The notes: generated from the sequence alone by a model not told the origin. Counted from the first letter of the stretch, positions 45,161 through 56,674 are shown. The stretch: DNA of 64,000 nt from Allantophomopsis cytisporea (GCA_024752435.1 CP103036.1:682001-746000); one strand, 5' to 3'. Made by a program: numbers and translations.

Positions 45161-45724
45161 TCCTTGGGAGCGCAGCCGATCTATCGCCAGTGCGAGTCTA
45201 TGATCAGTGGAGAATCAGCGCTGGACGTTATGGTGACATTGGACGTTGTGCCAAACAGCGTCCGGATTGTGATGGAGATGACAACTTGGGCTTCATCTGC
45301 TATCACTTAAGCGAGTCCGGGGAAGTTTATGAACTTAACCAAGATTTCCTTGAAAGACTTTCCTTGGGAATTTCTGGAAATTATCTTTGTACTTTTGCAA
45401 CAATATGAATAAGTCTTCTATATTCACACTTTATTCACATTGACATCTGTTAATGGAATGGAACATAAAGGATTTTAATCTACGCAGCGTTCACAATAAT
45501 TTGTATACAGAGGGGACCATCGGTAGATTTGTCTATCATCAATTATATTTCAATACTATTGCCCTTGAATCTCCAAATGCATTATGTCCTAGACATCAAG
45601 ATAATGGTCACCTTGTAACATTCAAGAGACATCCAATAAAAGTCCCGCCCAAAAAAGCACTGTCATTTATGACTTGAACAAGGAACAATGCTAACGGTGT
45701 AAATTCATTAAATTCCCTTGGATA
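45161..45724. other. Intergenic between the type I membrane protein and the HD-domain gene
   Basis: Promoter of the minus-strand membrane protein and the 3' flank of the HD gene. The 90-codon plus frame at 45136-45408 has no motif and overlaps the antisense start of the spliced gene. Confidence 0.55.
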
Positions 45725-46411
45725 TCATTCATCCAAGTCGCAAGACACCAAAAGATCCGATGTCAGCTTCCCCTTTCGACTGTATTCCTCAACATACTTA
45801 TCACCCCACTCGCCAACAGTATTATCATAGATTGTTTCGGGCTTCGTTCGACAAAAGAAGCACATGACTTCCTTCAGTTCCTTCATGAGACCCAATCTGG
45901 GCAGCACCTTCACAACCTTTTCATATTCCTGTCTAGTAAGCAATCCATTAGGAACTCTATCTGACCCCTGAAAGTCTGCCCAAATACCATAAGAGCAAGC
46001 CTGTACCTCTGCTTCCTTATGGAAGACAATACTGCCAATAGTATGCAATGCAATGGCGTCCCATACCAGCTGTAATTTGTGTTCATCCCACTCTGGTGCT
46101 TCTCTTCGAAGAAAGTCGCGAGCGGCATCGGCGCCATCGACTTCGAAGCGTTTATCAGCGGAGATCAATTCGCCTGTGGGATCCCATCCGATGTCATGTA
46201 AAATAGCGGATATAGCGTGAATTTTGAGATCTCGATCACGAATTGAGGGGATTTTGTCTGAGATAATTGTGCCTAAGAGCCATGATCTTTGAATGTGATT
46301 ATAGGCTGCATCTGAGGAATGTAGACGAGCGTATTCGAGTGCTTTAGCGATGAGAGGGGTATCTGGAACGTTTACGCCGCCAAGCACTCGTGTAGGGAGC
46401 GACAAAGTCAT
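45725..46411 (-). CDS. HD-domain hydrolase, cyanamide hydratase-like
   Basis: Single exon; the start at 46411 (MTLSLPTRVLGG) is preferred over an upstream in-frame ATG at 46471, giving 228 aa. The metal-binding HD superfamily pattern is visible: His in YNHIQRSW (about residue 38), HD in AILHDIGWDP (about 71-72) and a third His in AIALHTIGSI (about 122). This arrangement resembles fungal HD proteins annotated as cyanamide hydratase/Ddi2-like; the substrate cannot be read from sequence. No targeting signal. Divergent from the BTB-like gene 940 bp away, so the two could share a regulatory region (inference). Confidence 0.8.
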   Translation of the reverse strand: MTLSLPTRVLGGVNVPDTPLIAKALEYARLHSSDAAYNHIQRSWLLGTIISDKIPSIRDRDLKIHAISAILHDIGWDPTGELISADKRFEVDGADAARDFLRREAPEWDEHKLQLVWDAIALHTIGSIVFHKEAEVQACSYGIWADFQGSDRVPNGLLTRQEYEKVVKVLPRLGLMKELKEVMCFFCRTKPETIYDNTVGEWGDKYVEEYSRKGKLTSDLLVSCDLDE

Positions 46412-47351
46412 TATTTGCTTGTTACCTGTACAAAGAGTGACAGGCGAGATGAAGGCTATATTATATCGCAAAGGATCATGTATTCAAAGTATTCCGTGTA
46501 AATGAAGTAGCTATCTGAAGGTCCACTAAAATCAATTGTGAGTGCTGCAAGAAAATTGGTAATCGGACCTCTTATGTCATATTTACGGATAATTATTCGT
46601 ATGGATTACTTCATGTGCATGCTTTGTAATTGCGTAGAAACTGATTGGGTATGATAAAAACATATAGTGTACCTGATTGATCCATGAAGCTGTGGGGTCC
46701 AAACGCGCGTGATTATCAGACCAAGGTGTTTTGTCCTGGAAAATGAATGTGAAGACGAACTAGAATTCTTAACTTTGAGATGTTACTCGGAAATAAATTC
46801 TGGCTAGAAACATATGGCTATAGTATTTCAGAGAAATATTATGGCAGCCTGTCTTTTTTGTTATGTTATCTGATCCGATTCAGATGATTTATGTTTGACA
46901 TGGGAAACATATCAAGAGTCACATGAATACTTGTGAATAAGTTTGCAGAATTCATATACAGTATAGTAAAATGAGCACAAACATACAATAGTACGAGGCA
47001 AATCAGCAGGGCTCAGCAGTTCAAATGACGATGATAGGAGATAAACAAGCTGCGCCCCCTTGATTCAAATATTTATGATACCACTGGACAGCCAGCAGCA
47101 TTCTTAATCACTTCTTTCTACTAGATACTGCACATCCAAAGTTTGACTTTCACAAACTACTAAGGGAGAGATCTGTTACTCATTCCTCAGAAATTCTCAT
47201 AAAGAGTGTGTTTAACCCACCGTTCACTGCCAACTACCAATTCCCTGGCACACCTGTGAAGTTGCGGAGTATCATTCTAATATTTGGTACCTTGTGTGCT
47301 TCAAATTTGTGATAAATCCACCACAAATCGGACAACATAGATTCTCACAAA
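46412..47351. other. Divergent promoter region
   Basis: Noncoding DNA between the starts of two divergent genes. AT-rich, no frame supported, no distinctive repeat. Confidence 0.6.
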
Positions 47352-48102
47352 ATGGCAACTGGACAAAAGGTTGAGTCTATGGAAACCATGTTATGAAGTG
47401 CTGTAGCTAATATAGACTCAGACATTAGAGAGTTCCGTCACACCTGTCACTATTGGCAACAAGTCTTATTCCATCGATCCCATCAAAATACCGTACTTTC
47501 AGGCTTTCATTGACTTCCAATCCAAGTCAGGTCAAGAATTTGTTCATAAAGAAATACCGTACTTCGACGCAGTGCTGGCAGGAGTTGAAAACGGCTTCCG
47601 TCACTGCTTTCGCCACTTGCCAACTGAACTGGATGCATACCACTCGCTCTGCGATACAATCGAGTATCTTGACATTAAGCCTCTACAGGGAAAGTCTCTG
47701 GATGAGATAATTGCTCAACTGAAAGCCGGTAAAAACGATTACGAGCGGGAGTATAAGCGTGTTACTCTCATTACAGGGGATAAAGCAGGAGCTCGCGATG
47801 CAGCATTTGGACTGCTATATCAAATCCTGAAAGGAACTTTTCTTGATGAAGTCAAGGACCGTGCAAAGGTGTATAATTCAGTTTATTATGTTGTCTCCCA
47901 TCGTGCAGTCTTCAAGTACAACACTCGTGCAGTTATTCGATCTGCGTTTGAAGAAAGATTTCAGATATCGGCAAAGCAGCTTGTCAGGTTGGACCAGTGG
48001 CCTGTTGAACTGAAGACACAGAGTATGTTTTTCACTGATGAGGAGGGCACTACTGAGGAATCAGACTCGTCCGCGGAGTACTGGGATAGTGATTTCGACT
48101 AG
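47352..48102 (+). CDS. BTB/POZ-like conserved fungal protein
   Basis: Exon 1 47352-47369 (MATGQK) and exon 2 47431-48102 join in phase (acceptor CATTAGAG, branch GCTAAT), giving 229 aa. The N-terminal part SSVTPVTIGNKSYSIDP.KIPYFQAFIDF, then FVHKEIPYFDAVLAGVENGFRHCF, has the shape of a BTB-like fold (beta strand with GNKSY, then helices). The middle holds a conserved-looking block KNDYEREYKRVTLITGDKAGARDAAFGLLY and NSVYYVVSHRAVFKYNTRAVIRSAFEERF, which I associate with uncharacterised fungal proteins. The acidic C terminus ends EYWDSDFD. No partner or pathway evident. Convergent with the enoyl-CoA hydratase gene. Confidence 0.7.
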
Positions 48103-48399
48103 AGCAAGGGAGAATATTATGAGACTGGCAGAAAATTTAACAGGAAGTACTTGCAACACCAAATGTTTTATATTGTATTTTGCTTTGGTCGAAACAGACA
48201 ATAATGCTGCCATATCAGATACGCTCATGATTTGCGAGCTGCAAAAAATGGTATGAAAGCGAGATATATATCAATGAGGCTGCAGATCAAGATTTGTTTG
48301 CGAAGACTTGAATCTTGTCAACTCACCATACTCAGTGAGTGACTGTATATTGATAGACAATCATGACCAAATTTTAAGACTCAGTCTATATACCTAGGA

Positions 48400-49242
48400 T
48401 TATAACTTGCTTGGGACCCAGTTTGGCTTTCGCTTCTCCACAAACGCTTTGACACCCTCGATCATGTTCTCTCCTTTGTCCATTCTCTTGTACCAGTTCT
48501 GCGCCAGGAGTCTTGTCCCTTCCTCCGCCCCTACACCTTCCCAGCCAAGCTTAACTCCTTCCCTACTCACAATGACACTATCCGGACTGTTTTCCGCAAT
48601 CTCCTCAGCAATTTTGATTGCCTCCTGCACAACCTCACTACTATCGCCTTCGCCTCCAGATCCAACAACTTTGTTCACAAACCCCCAGCTCTGCGCCTCC
48701 TTAGCACTCAATGTCCTCCCGGTCAACGCCATCTCCATAGCTCTTTGCTTTCCCACTGTCCTTGTAAGTCTAGTCAATGCACCGGCTATCGCAATAACGC
48801 CTCTTTTAACCTCTGGCAACGCAAACAAAGCCTTATCACTAGCGACCACGATATCCGTATTAATGACGATCTCACAGCCGCCACCGAAGCAAATTCCGTT
48901 GACGGCAGCAATCAGCGGCTTCTTGCCATTACGTCGGCTCATACCACCAAATCCAGATGACGGCATCTCCCTAGGCTCCTTGGACGCGTTCTGCCCGTCC
49001 CATTCTTTGAGATCTGCGCCAGCGCAGAAGGCGCGTCCTGTGCCTGTCACAATGCCGCATCGCAGTGATGGCTCGGCGTCCATCCACTCAAACAGCGCAT
49101 GCAACTCATGGTGACCTGCGCTGTTGATGCAGTTCAGTGACCTAGGGCGGTTAAGGCGGACGAGAAGAATGGATGGTCTTGGGAAAGATATCACGGCGTG
49201 CTCCACATTAGGAGGTGGTGAGGTGAGATTTGGTGAAGACAT
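48400..49242 (-). CDS. Enoyl-CoA hydratase/isomerase family enzyme, peroxisomal
   Basis: Crotonase-fold enzyme acting on acyl-CoA thioesters, probably in peroxisomal beta-oxidation. Single exon; the ATG at 49242 (MSSPNLTSPPPNVEH) gives 280 aa. An upstream in-frame ATG at 49446 would add 68 residues that look like translated leader. The oxyanion-hole motif GRAFCAGADLKEW and the second family block AAVNGICFGGGCEIVINTDIVVAS are clear, with ALPEVKRGV carrying the conserved Glu. The last three residues are SKL, a canonical PTS1 peroxisomal signal. The exact reaction (hydratase, isomerase or another crotonase) cannot be fixed by eye. Confidence 0.9.
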   Translation of the reverse strand: MSSPNLTSPPPNVEHAVISFPRPSILLVRLNRPRSLNCINSAGHHELHALFEWMDAEPSLRCGIVTGTGRAFCAGADLKEWDGQNASKEPREMPSSGFGGMSRRNGKKPLIAAVNGICFGGGCEIVINTDIVVASDKALFALPEVKRGVIAIAGALTRLTRTVGKQRAMEMALTGRTLSAKEAQSWGFVNKVVGSGGEGDSSEVVQEAIKIAEEIAENSPDSVIVSREGVKLGWEGVGAEEGTRLLAQNWYKRMDKGENMIEGVKAFVEKRKPNWVPSKL

Positions 49243-49589
49243 CTGGTAAGTCCCTTTTGACAGACCAAAATGGTGATTTGTAAATGAAAACAATATAAGT
49301 AGGAAGATTGAAAGCTGATAGAAGCTCCAATGGCTGCTTGTTGCTACATTGCAAATATATGGCTTGATTATTTTTGAATAGACGTTGAAAATGCGGGGGT
49401 GGAGTACACCTCGGCTCGGCTTTGTGGAACCAAATCGATTTGTCAAAGCAACATTTTTTCGAAAGTAACGCCCTACTTTATCACAAGTTGATCAAAATAA
49501 ATATTCAGAATACATTGTAAATTATTCCGTATTTCTCGATTATAGCTACATTAATATTTCTAGTTATGTTCGTTTTGTGCAAACCCGTA
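49243..49589. other. Intergenic, AT-rich
   Basis: Promoter of the crotonase gene and the 3' flank of the single-pass membrane protein. Nothing else seen. Confidence 0.6.
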
Positions 49590-50385
49590 TTAGTCCCGAC
49601 CTAGGAAATGCACTGGGATAGGAACATCCCCATTAGACGAATTCATTTCCACATAGTGTTCTGAATAACCTGGAGGCGGCGTCGTCGACCTTGGGATCTG
49701 TTCAGCAAATTGATTGCGACTTGGTGGCTGCGACGTCCCGTCAGCAGATGATGAGGATGCTCTACGATGTTGGCAATATCGACATGCAATTCGGTCGGGA
49801 CTGCGTAGGCCAGAATCGTGCGAGTGTCTTTCTGAGACGATTGATTCTACAAGATGCCGGCATCCGGCCTGTCTATTTTGAGTATTCGATCTTAGGGTGA
49901 CATATTGGAACAAAAATTCTTGGTTGGTTTGGATTCTTGGTGTGGCTGCAGCTGCTGGCTGTCGTAGCAATGGCGGTAACACCGAGGCTCTGCTGGCGCC
50001 CGCCCGGTCTGCTCTCAAAGGGACGTCTTCTCTTTCTGTGCTTGATCGTGCATAAACGTTGGTACGGGCATGAGGGTTGTCATCCATGTCACGCTGACCC
50101 AGTTCTATATCTTGAAGATTCTCTGGATGCTTCCTTTTCAATCCACAGCGGCGGCAGCAAATGTAAAGTAGTGGCAATGCAAAGATGATAAGTAACGCAA
50201 TACCAACTACTTTCATCGTATGGTCCGATATCTTTCGTTCTGAGAGCGTCGAAGCAAGCGTTGATGCTCCGGCAAGTGCTACCACTTCCTGATCGAAGCC
50301 AATGTCAGATGATTCATGGGATGATGAAGAACCAAAGTAAATCCTTTCTAAATCTCAGAAAAGTGTGACTTACGACAACTACCAT
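49590..50385 (-). CDS. Single-pass membrane protein with a Cys-rich juxtamembrane motif and PPxY
   Basis: Exon 1 50385-50374 (MVVV) and exon 2 50288-49590 join in phase, giving 236 aa. A short N-terminal region (EVVALAGASTLASTLSERK) precedes one transmembrane helix (VVGIALLIIFALPLLYICC) and a juxtamembrane CCRRCGLKRK, a plausible palmitoylation site with stop-transfer charge. The long cytosolic tail is Arg/Ser-rich with an acidic DIELGQRDMDD segment and TTPPPGYSEHY, containing a PPGY motif of the PPxY type bound by WW domains of Nedd4/Rsp5 ubiquitin ligases. An adaptor role in cargo ubiquitination is inference only. Family not recognised. Confidence 0.65.
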
Positions 50386-51101
50386 GGTGGGCTATCGAGT
50401 ATTTGGTGGAACTGAGAAAGTGCCAGATGTAATAGATTGCCAAGTCAAAGTCGTAGAAATGTAGATGGGATCAGACATACTTGTAATAAATATGAAGGAG
50501 GGGATTTCAGAGCATCGATTAAGTACCTTCATGTGTGTTCTTAGGGTGCGAGACCTGTACAGTTTCCATGAATGTCAGCTTTTGGATGTTGCGCCATAAA
50601 TATTCCGTGAGTATTTTCAATGAGTTCATGTTGTTGAGACGATATAGTCTGACCGTTGTTGATAGTCCGTGGTTGTGTTGAGCTGGTCTTGATATTTCCC
50701 GGGATGCAACATCAGGTTAGCTGCTTTCGATAATAGACGACACTTGCTTCGGATACAGATATTGTGCTATAATGCACAAAAGCGACATAAGTTACAACAC
50801 CTAACCGCTTCCAGCAGATATACCAAATGAGTTTTTTTGAAGCCATATTGTGATTGATGCCATCAACATCGCTAAAGGTATGTCTGGCATTCGTAGCCCT
50901 TCGTTGCCGTGTAGATTTGATATTCAGTGTCATATCAGTCCTAACACTTTAATGTCCAACCTGACAAATCTTGAATCGAGAAATACGTAAAGAAGTTGGT
51001 AATTCGATACGTTTGCTTATCCTGTCTGTAATCCTGCGGAATCTAAGTGCGAGTACTTTACCATGCCAAAAGTTGCTTCAAAGAAAAGACCAATGGTCTC
51101 C
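50386..51101. other. Intergenic
   Basis: Upstream of the single-pass protein and 3' of the rhodanese-like gene. No supported frame. Confidence 0.6.
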
Positions 51102-51749
51102 TCACATCCAGTATCCATCCTTCCAGAGATCTTTTGCATATGATTCTGTCAACCTCTCATCCTCACCATATTTCTCCTGCCATCCAACGAACCCTCTATC
51201 AAGGACATAGACCTTCTGCTCTTTCTTCTCTTCTACATCCTCCCACTCACCATCATCCTTCTTTTTCTCAGCTGCAGACTTCTTCAAGGCCTCACCCACA
51301 CCACTGGAGCTTGGTTTTGAGCCTAGCAGTCTTTCGCGTTCACGAAGGTATCTTAGTGCTGCTGAAGGTCCTCGTTGCTGTGATAATGCGCAATGGAAGA
51401 CCACCGTATCTTTGTTCTCAAGCTTGCGCACTAGTTCGGGGATTTTGTGATCGAGTGACTGGGATGGGCAATGCGTGGATCCCTTGATATGACCGCCGAT
51501 ATGATCTATGATGATTGGATTAGTGCTATATCTAAGATATTGGGTAAGGTGAGCATTACCATCATCTCGCACATCAATGATAGCAACGGTCGGATTTGCG
51601 GACGAGGTTTGAGAGAGGATTATCTCTGATAAAGCGGCAGAGGAAAGACGAGGTAGAGTAGCTACGGTAGTCATCTTGACATTCGATGATGTACTGAATC
51701 GACGAAATGTGTGTCGCGAGGTATTTTGTATGTGGAAGTTGAGGAACAT
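51102..51749 (-). CDS. Rhodanese-fold Cdc25/arsenate reductase-like phosphatase (Ych1/Ibp1 type)
   Basis: Small rhodanese-domain protein with the active-site loop HCALSQQRGPSAALR, matching the HC-x5-R phosphatase signature of fungal Ibp1/Ych1. Exons 51749-51560 and 51505-51102 flank a 54-nt intron; its removal restores IDVRDDDHIGGHIKGSTHCPS, whereas the unspliced reading inserts 18 residues without a stop. The first ATG (51749) gives 197 aa and begins MFLNFHIQNTSRHTFRRFSTSS, which resembles a mitochondrial presequence. A second ATG at 51674 (MTTVATLPRLSS) gives 172 aa, nearer the usual family length. A charged insertion (KKSAAEKKKDDGEWEDVEEKKEQ) lies after the active site. Confidence 0.88.
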   Translation of the reverse strand: MFLNFHIQNTSRHTFRRFSTSSNVKMTTVATLPRLSSAALSEIILSQTSSANPTVAIIDVRDDGNAHLTQYLRYSTNPIIIDHIGGHIKGSTHCPSQSLDHKIPELVRKLENKDTVVFHCALSQQRGPSAALRYLRERERLLGSKPSSSGVGEALKKSAAEKKKDDGEWEDVEEKKEQKVYVLDRGFVGWQEKYGEDERLTESYAKDLWKDGYWM

Positions 51750-53169
51750 GGCTGCATCCCACCAAACATCGTCATCGCTAGCTACCTTAAAATCTGGGGT
51801 TAAAAGCGGATCCTTGCTACGCTCGGTCCACCAGATGTGTAGCTTCCGATCTTAAATTCTTAACTACATACTTTACACTTCACTTCTCAACACGCGAAAT
51901 GAAACTCCATACGTTGACGTTTGAAATCGAATAAGCAGTTTGATCTCGCTTCTGTAGGTTTAACACGCCGGCGAAGCCAAAGACAAGAGAAGAAGAAGAA
52001 GAAGACACAGCAATAAAATACACGTCGACGAAAGCAGTAAAGATTCACTGCCCAGATCGACTTGGTGAAGTCTCCGGGTGGGTTCCAGCCTACTTCCTGA
52101 GATACTTTGTATGCCATATGAGCAGATATCTGACAAAGTCACGTTCCGGGATTATTGTTCAAGGATAAAAGGGATGCTCCCTACATAAGTCTATGCTAAT
52201 ATCCTTAAGCTCTCTCAAGATGCGAAGAAGAATCACTTAAAATGGAAAGCGTCTATATGTGGAATGCTATTTATCTCTTATCTTCAAGCTACAGAGGAAG
52301 ATTGCTCATCACGGACAATATTAGTTGTTGTTGCAAGCCAGCTTAATAACCAATGACTAATGAATAGATAGCGATTTTCATTTTATATCGTGAGCAAAAA
52401 GAAATGAAAAGAATGACAAACGTGATTGTTACTAATCTTGACGGCCGACGCCTATCTGATAGTAGTTACAGAGTGGTAATATTATCAAGTGCTGAACCGG
52501 CCCTCGTGTATTCATAAAGCCATATATATGCTGACACACATGATATATAACATTTTCAAGTATAAAGGCAGTGTGCCAATCCTTCACAATGTTGTAATCA
52601 CTCACTTGACATGGACAACACATAAATGATGAAGTCGATAATGAATTGCAGTTCCGTACACCCCAACTCACGGAGAACATGTTGTGATTGTTTCCTTGCA
52701 ATTTACAACTTAAAGGGTTGGTGACTCTGCTCCTATAATATCTGCAGCATATTCAACGTTGACCTCTACTGTAAGCTGCTTCACTGATTACTGCCATTAA
52801 GGAGGATACGCCATTCGATAGCCCGCAAAGACAAATATATAACTCGGCATATTAATCGACAGTCATTGTTACCCACCACAGATAATATACTGCCATGACT
52901 TTTGCTTCGTCTATCCGTTCATTTTCTTTATTGAGGATTTGTAAATAGCACTTTACAGTGAGAATTAGTACTGCGCTGCCACTATGGAAATAGAGTTATG
53001 AGGAAGAGAAAAGGGATCTATCTACTCAATATTTTGAGCACGTAAGGCTGTTTGTCATCGGCATTGAATTTGCTTTAGCTTCTTACTGCCTTCGTACTTA
53101 GATATCTTGACGCCTCTTTCCAAGTAAATATAATCTACATGGAGATATTTCACGAGTAGTTTAGGAATA
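51750..53169. other. Intergenic, no supported gene
   Basis: AT-rich with GAA runs at 51990-52006. Frames are short and random-looking. Confidence 0.5.
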
Positions 53170-53415
53170 TCATAAACCAGAAGTCTTGTGTACAAAGCGA
53201 CTGTAGGCCTCACCGTTAATAACTAACGTTCCATCGTGTCTCCATACTTTATCAGGAATCACTTCGAGACTGGCGTTGATATGCGTGTAACGTTGAGTCT
53301 TCTCTGTTCTTGCCTAAAAAGAACACTAGTTACCCCAGTATTTGAGTTATTTTGAATCGCTGATAAATTCAATATTTCCAATTATACCTTAACAACAAAA
53401 AGGACAGTGGGTTGT
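53170..53415 (-). CDS. Orphan spliced coding segment (3' part of an unrecognised gene)
   Basis: A 144-nt minus-strand segment (53313-53170) follows an acceptor CTTTTTAG and encodes 47 residues with clear protein character: ARTEKTQRYTHINASLEV, PDKVWRHDGTLVINGEAYSRF, then stop. Removing a 74-nt intron (GTATAATT...TTTTTAG) joins it in phase to QPTVLFVVK at 53415-53388, a plausible beta strand. I could not find the 5' exons or a start codon upstream to 54137. It may be the end of a small multi-exon gene or a pseudogene fragment. Family not recognised. Confidence 0.4.
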
Positions 53416-54137
53416 CTTCAGTTATTCCTAGAGATTATCGAAGGTTCGTGAAGCAATCTTTGGGCAAGACAATACATTGCGAGATTTCTCATGCATAAGC
53501 GTACATGCAGAATCATGCAAACATTTCTAATTCAAAAAACAACAACAACATCCGTATTATCCCTCAGAGATTTGGTATCGTAGCAACCAGGAATTCAATC
53601 AACTTCGTATCTAGAGAAGGAGAAAAGAATATCGGATGGTAGATGATGAGAATGCTCAAGCAAACCCATCAGAAGACCACATGATGCAAGGAGTGATAGC
53701 AGCCACTTGTATATTCCGCACCGGCAACTAATAATAGAAACGAGCCCGTCCACATTGTTTTCCGAGACGTGCTACCAGGGTCAATAGATACGGAGATGTG
53801 ACGATTGTTTGCATGAGGATGCAATACGAGGTAGGTCGTGTCGAGAAGCCGTGATGCATGTGTGCTGCACACCTAGATTGTAGGTTTGTACGCAGTACAA
53901 GAAAGATACGGGAGCGAAACTCAAAGCACAACAAGCGTTGAGATGCTTGCGCATGCGGTATATGTGTACGCAATGGCACGTCAATGAAACATGAAGAGTC
54001 GTATTGCAATCAACATTTCCAAAACCCATATTTATTTGTACGCCCTGAAAGAGAATTTAAACTAACATGTATACATTAAGTATTTGTAGTTCCATCAATA
54101 TGCAGAGGAAAAGTAGCACGAGAAGCCTAAATCTAAC
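53416..54137. other. Intergenic, possible 5' part of the orphan segment
   Basis: Would contain the missing 5' exons of the segment at 53170-53415 if that is a gene; none could be assigned. Right end is the 3' flank of the kelch gene. Confidence 0.4.
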
Positions 54138-56674
54138 CTAATCCTCCAGCATCTCTCCAAATTGACTTTTCCGATTCGTAGATGCCGATGCCTTCGGTGT
54201 GCTCAAGTAGTCACTTGCCTCACGCCCGCCAACTGGCGTCGGCGGACTGACCGCCCGCGAACTCTCTGCTGCGGGTGGCGAAATAGCTCTAGAATTTCCT
54301 GCTGAAGAGTGCGAATCGACGCTTCCGACGTCACTCACTTGTCGGCCATGGCTGTGTGTAAAAGATGAAACGTCCGAGGCGACGTGAGACTCGGGGATCG
54401 CACCGCCCAGAGAGGGAGATTCAGGTCGCGGCGTACCTTCTCGCTGGAAGGCGGAAAATATGGGCCGTCGTGAGCCACTGCTATTTCCACTGATGCGACT
54501 TACGCCACTTGCGTCAGACGGGTGAGATTTGAGAGCGCGGCGGCTAGGAATCTCGGACATTCCTGTTGCTTGGAGTTCTTGAGGTCGTGAAGTATCTAGA
54601 AAGCGTTAGAGAAATAGATGTACGCAAGGTTTTATGAGGCCTTACCCATTAGTTCGTGAATTTGTGACTCTGGCAGTTCTTGCACTGGTGTCACAAATCC
54701 CATTGGAGGAGTATTTGGTTCTGGACTTGCTGGGCCCGGTCCAGTATCCTCAGTTGATACAGTTGGGGCTTTTTGATCTATGGGTGTGCCTTTGATCCAG
54801 CTCATAATACGGTAATTGCTAGAGAACGTGCCGGACTCACTGCCATGGGTCTTGAGATACTTGCGGCGACGCCAGAGGATAAAACAGAGGATGAAGATCC
54901 CAACTGCTGCAAGACCAAGAAGAACTCCGACAAGGGGGCCAAAGTAACTTGGCAGGCCATTTGAGTGATCCTTGGGGGCGTTTGGCCGAGTTGAATTCGT
55001 CGAATTTGTCAGTGGGTAAGGGTACCAGCTCTTGATTGTCCCTGAATACTCTGCACCAAAGACAGTACTTAGACTGTCGTTGGCCCATGAAGAAGGACTT
55101 ATCTCGGTCGCACCCCCGTTTCCATTGCCACCGATCATTGCACTGATCACGTCTGGAACCTGATAGCCTGTCCATTCTGTCGGATTATAAGATTTCATCC
55201 ACTCAGCACTGCTCAGATTGTAGATTTGTAAAATACCTCCTTCGACACAAATTGGTGTAGTTCCGCTCTGCGAACTGTATCCGCCAATAACGAGCATCTG
55301 ATCTGGATATGGCCTCACGCATTTATGGCCCGCTCTTCCATGTGTTTTTGTACCATTTGAAGCCTTCGCCCACTTGAAGGAAGGTACCGATAAGATCCAC
55401 ACATCATCAGAGAAGACCTCTGTCTGGTCAATCCCATCAAACCCCCCGTACCAGTAGATGTTGTGACTCGATCCATCTGTTGCAGATGCCACTACTGTGC
55501 AGCCTTGGGTGAGCTGTCCAGGAGGGGTCCCACTTGTGTCTTGCATGTACCATTCTTGCTTATCTATATCATAAACCGCAACAGTTTTCATGAAGTCAGG
55601 GCTCTCAGCTTGCTATATAACCGTAAGTACAACCAATATAAAGTACTGCGTGGAGCTCTTACGCTCTGGGCTGCCTCTGTATCATTCAAACTCTGATCTG
55701 CATTGTCATATACAGGGTTAACAACACCACCAATTGCAATCAGTACACCGGATGTAGAAACTGGTATCCAAACCAGCTCAGGATTAGCACGGCCAGGAAC
55801 TATGGATGGAAGCGTAGTATTCTGCCATTTTTCACTCCCTTGGACGCTCATGTCCACCGATATGAGGGTATTGGAAAGAACGTCAGCATTAACAGTCTCA
55901 TTACCAGTGGGATAGTATATTGGTCCATAATCTGCCGCCCTTAGCCCTCCAAAATAAAACCCTTGGTTCTGCGATGGAATACTGACGGCCCCACCATCAG
56001 TCACGTACCGGGTCATATTCGTTGGTAGATTTTCGGTCAAGAATCCTTGAAAAAATCGTTTAGATGCGCCATATCCATAGAGTTCATAACCCAAGACCAG
56101 ATCTGCTGGCGGAGTTGTGTAGCTGTCTGTGATACTTAGGAGACCCCCATAAGTGAACCATTCACCATCATTAGCGAACATCGCTCCGTCATAGTATTGC
56201 GGTCCGATGTTGTTCGCAGCTCCATTATTGGGGGCTTTTGAGATGGTCGTTAGTACATCGCTAGAATTCTGCGAGGTGTTAAATGGGGTGCTGTAATTGA
56301 GCAGGTAGACCAAGCCAAGAGGATTTCCTGAGATTTTGATCAGATATATACATATTATGAGAGTGAGGTATGCCAATCACCATCTTGAGTAGGTGGACCA
56401 TATGTGCCATCGGAAAGGCCAGGCTCCCAAAACAAATATCCTCCATCGATGAAAACTGTATCTCGGATCACAGCGGCTATAATGAAGAATCAGTCTGTAT
56501 ATCCATCTATCGGGCGAAGTGGCTTCTGTTATATCTTGGGTTCACTTTACCTCGCGGCGCGAACCATTCACACATAGTAGCATTGACTTGGTTTGGAGCC
56601 CATCCTGACTCTTGGCCATAGCAGATACCAAGAAGAAGAGCGAGGCCAAAACCGAGAAGAAGATGATGAAACAT
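54138..56674 (-). CDS. Kelch-repeat type I membrane protein
   Basis: Exons 56674-56551, 56476-56381, 56327-55663, 55612-54646 and 54595-54138 join in phase, giving 769 aa. The N terminus is a signal peptide (MFHHLLLGFGLALLLGICYG). The ectodomain shows kelch-type blades: DGGYLFWEP, FTYGGLLS, IAIGGVVNPVYD, YWYGGFDG, AGHKCVRPYPDQMLVIGGYSS. N-glycosylation sequons are frequent (NYSTPFNTSQNSS). One transmembrane helix at about 519-542 (YFGPLVGVLLGLAAVGIFILCF) is followed by WRRRK. The cytosolic tail of about 225 residues is Ser/Pro-rich (SEIPSRRALKSHPSDAS, RAISPPAAESSRAVSPP) and likely phosphorylated. The family is common in plant-associated ascomycetes; the ligand is unknown. Identification rests on the GG-containing blade pattern and topology. 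Confidence 0.85.

Noticed and set aside
49243..49446. 68-residue N-terminal extension of the enoyl-CoA hydratase
   Set aside because: The extension has leader-like composition, and the internal ATG at 49242 gives the normal family N terminus; with a PTS1 at the C terminus no N-terminal signal is needed.
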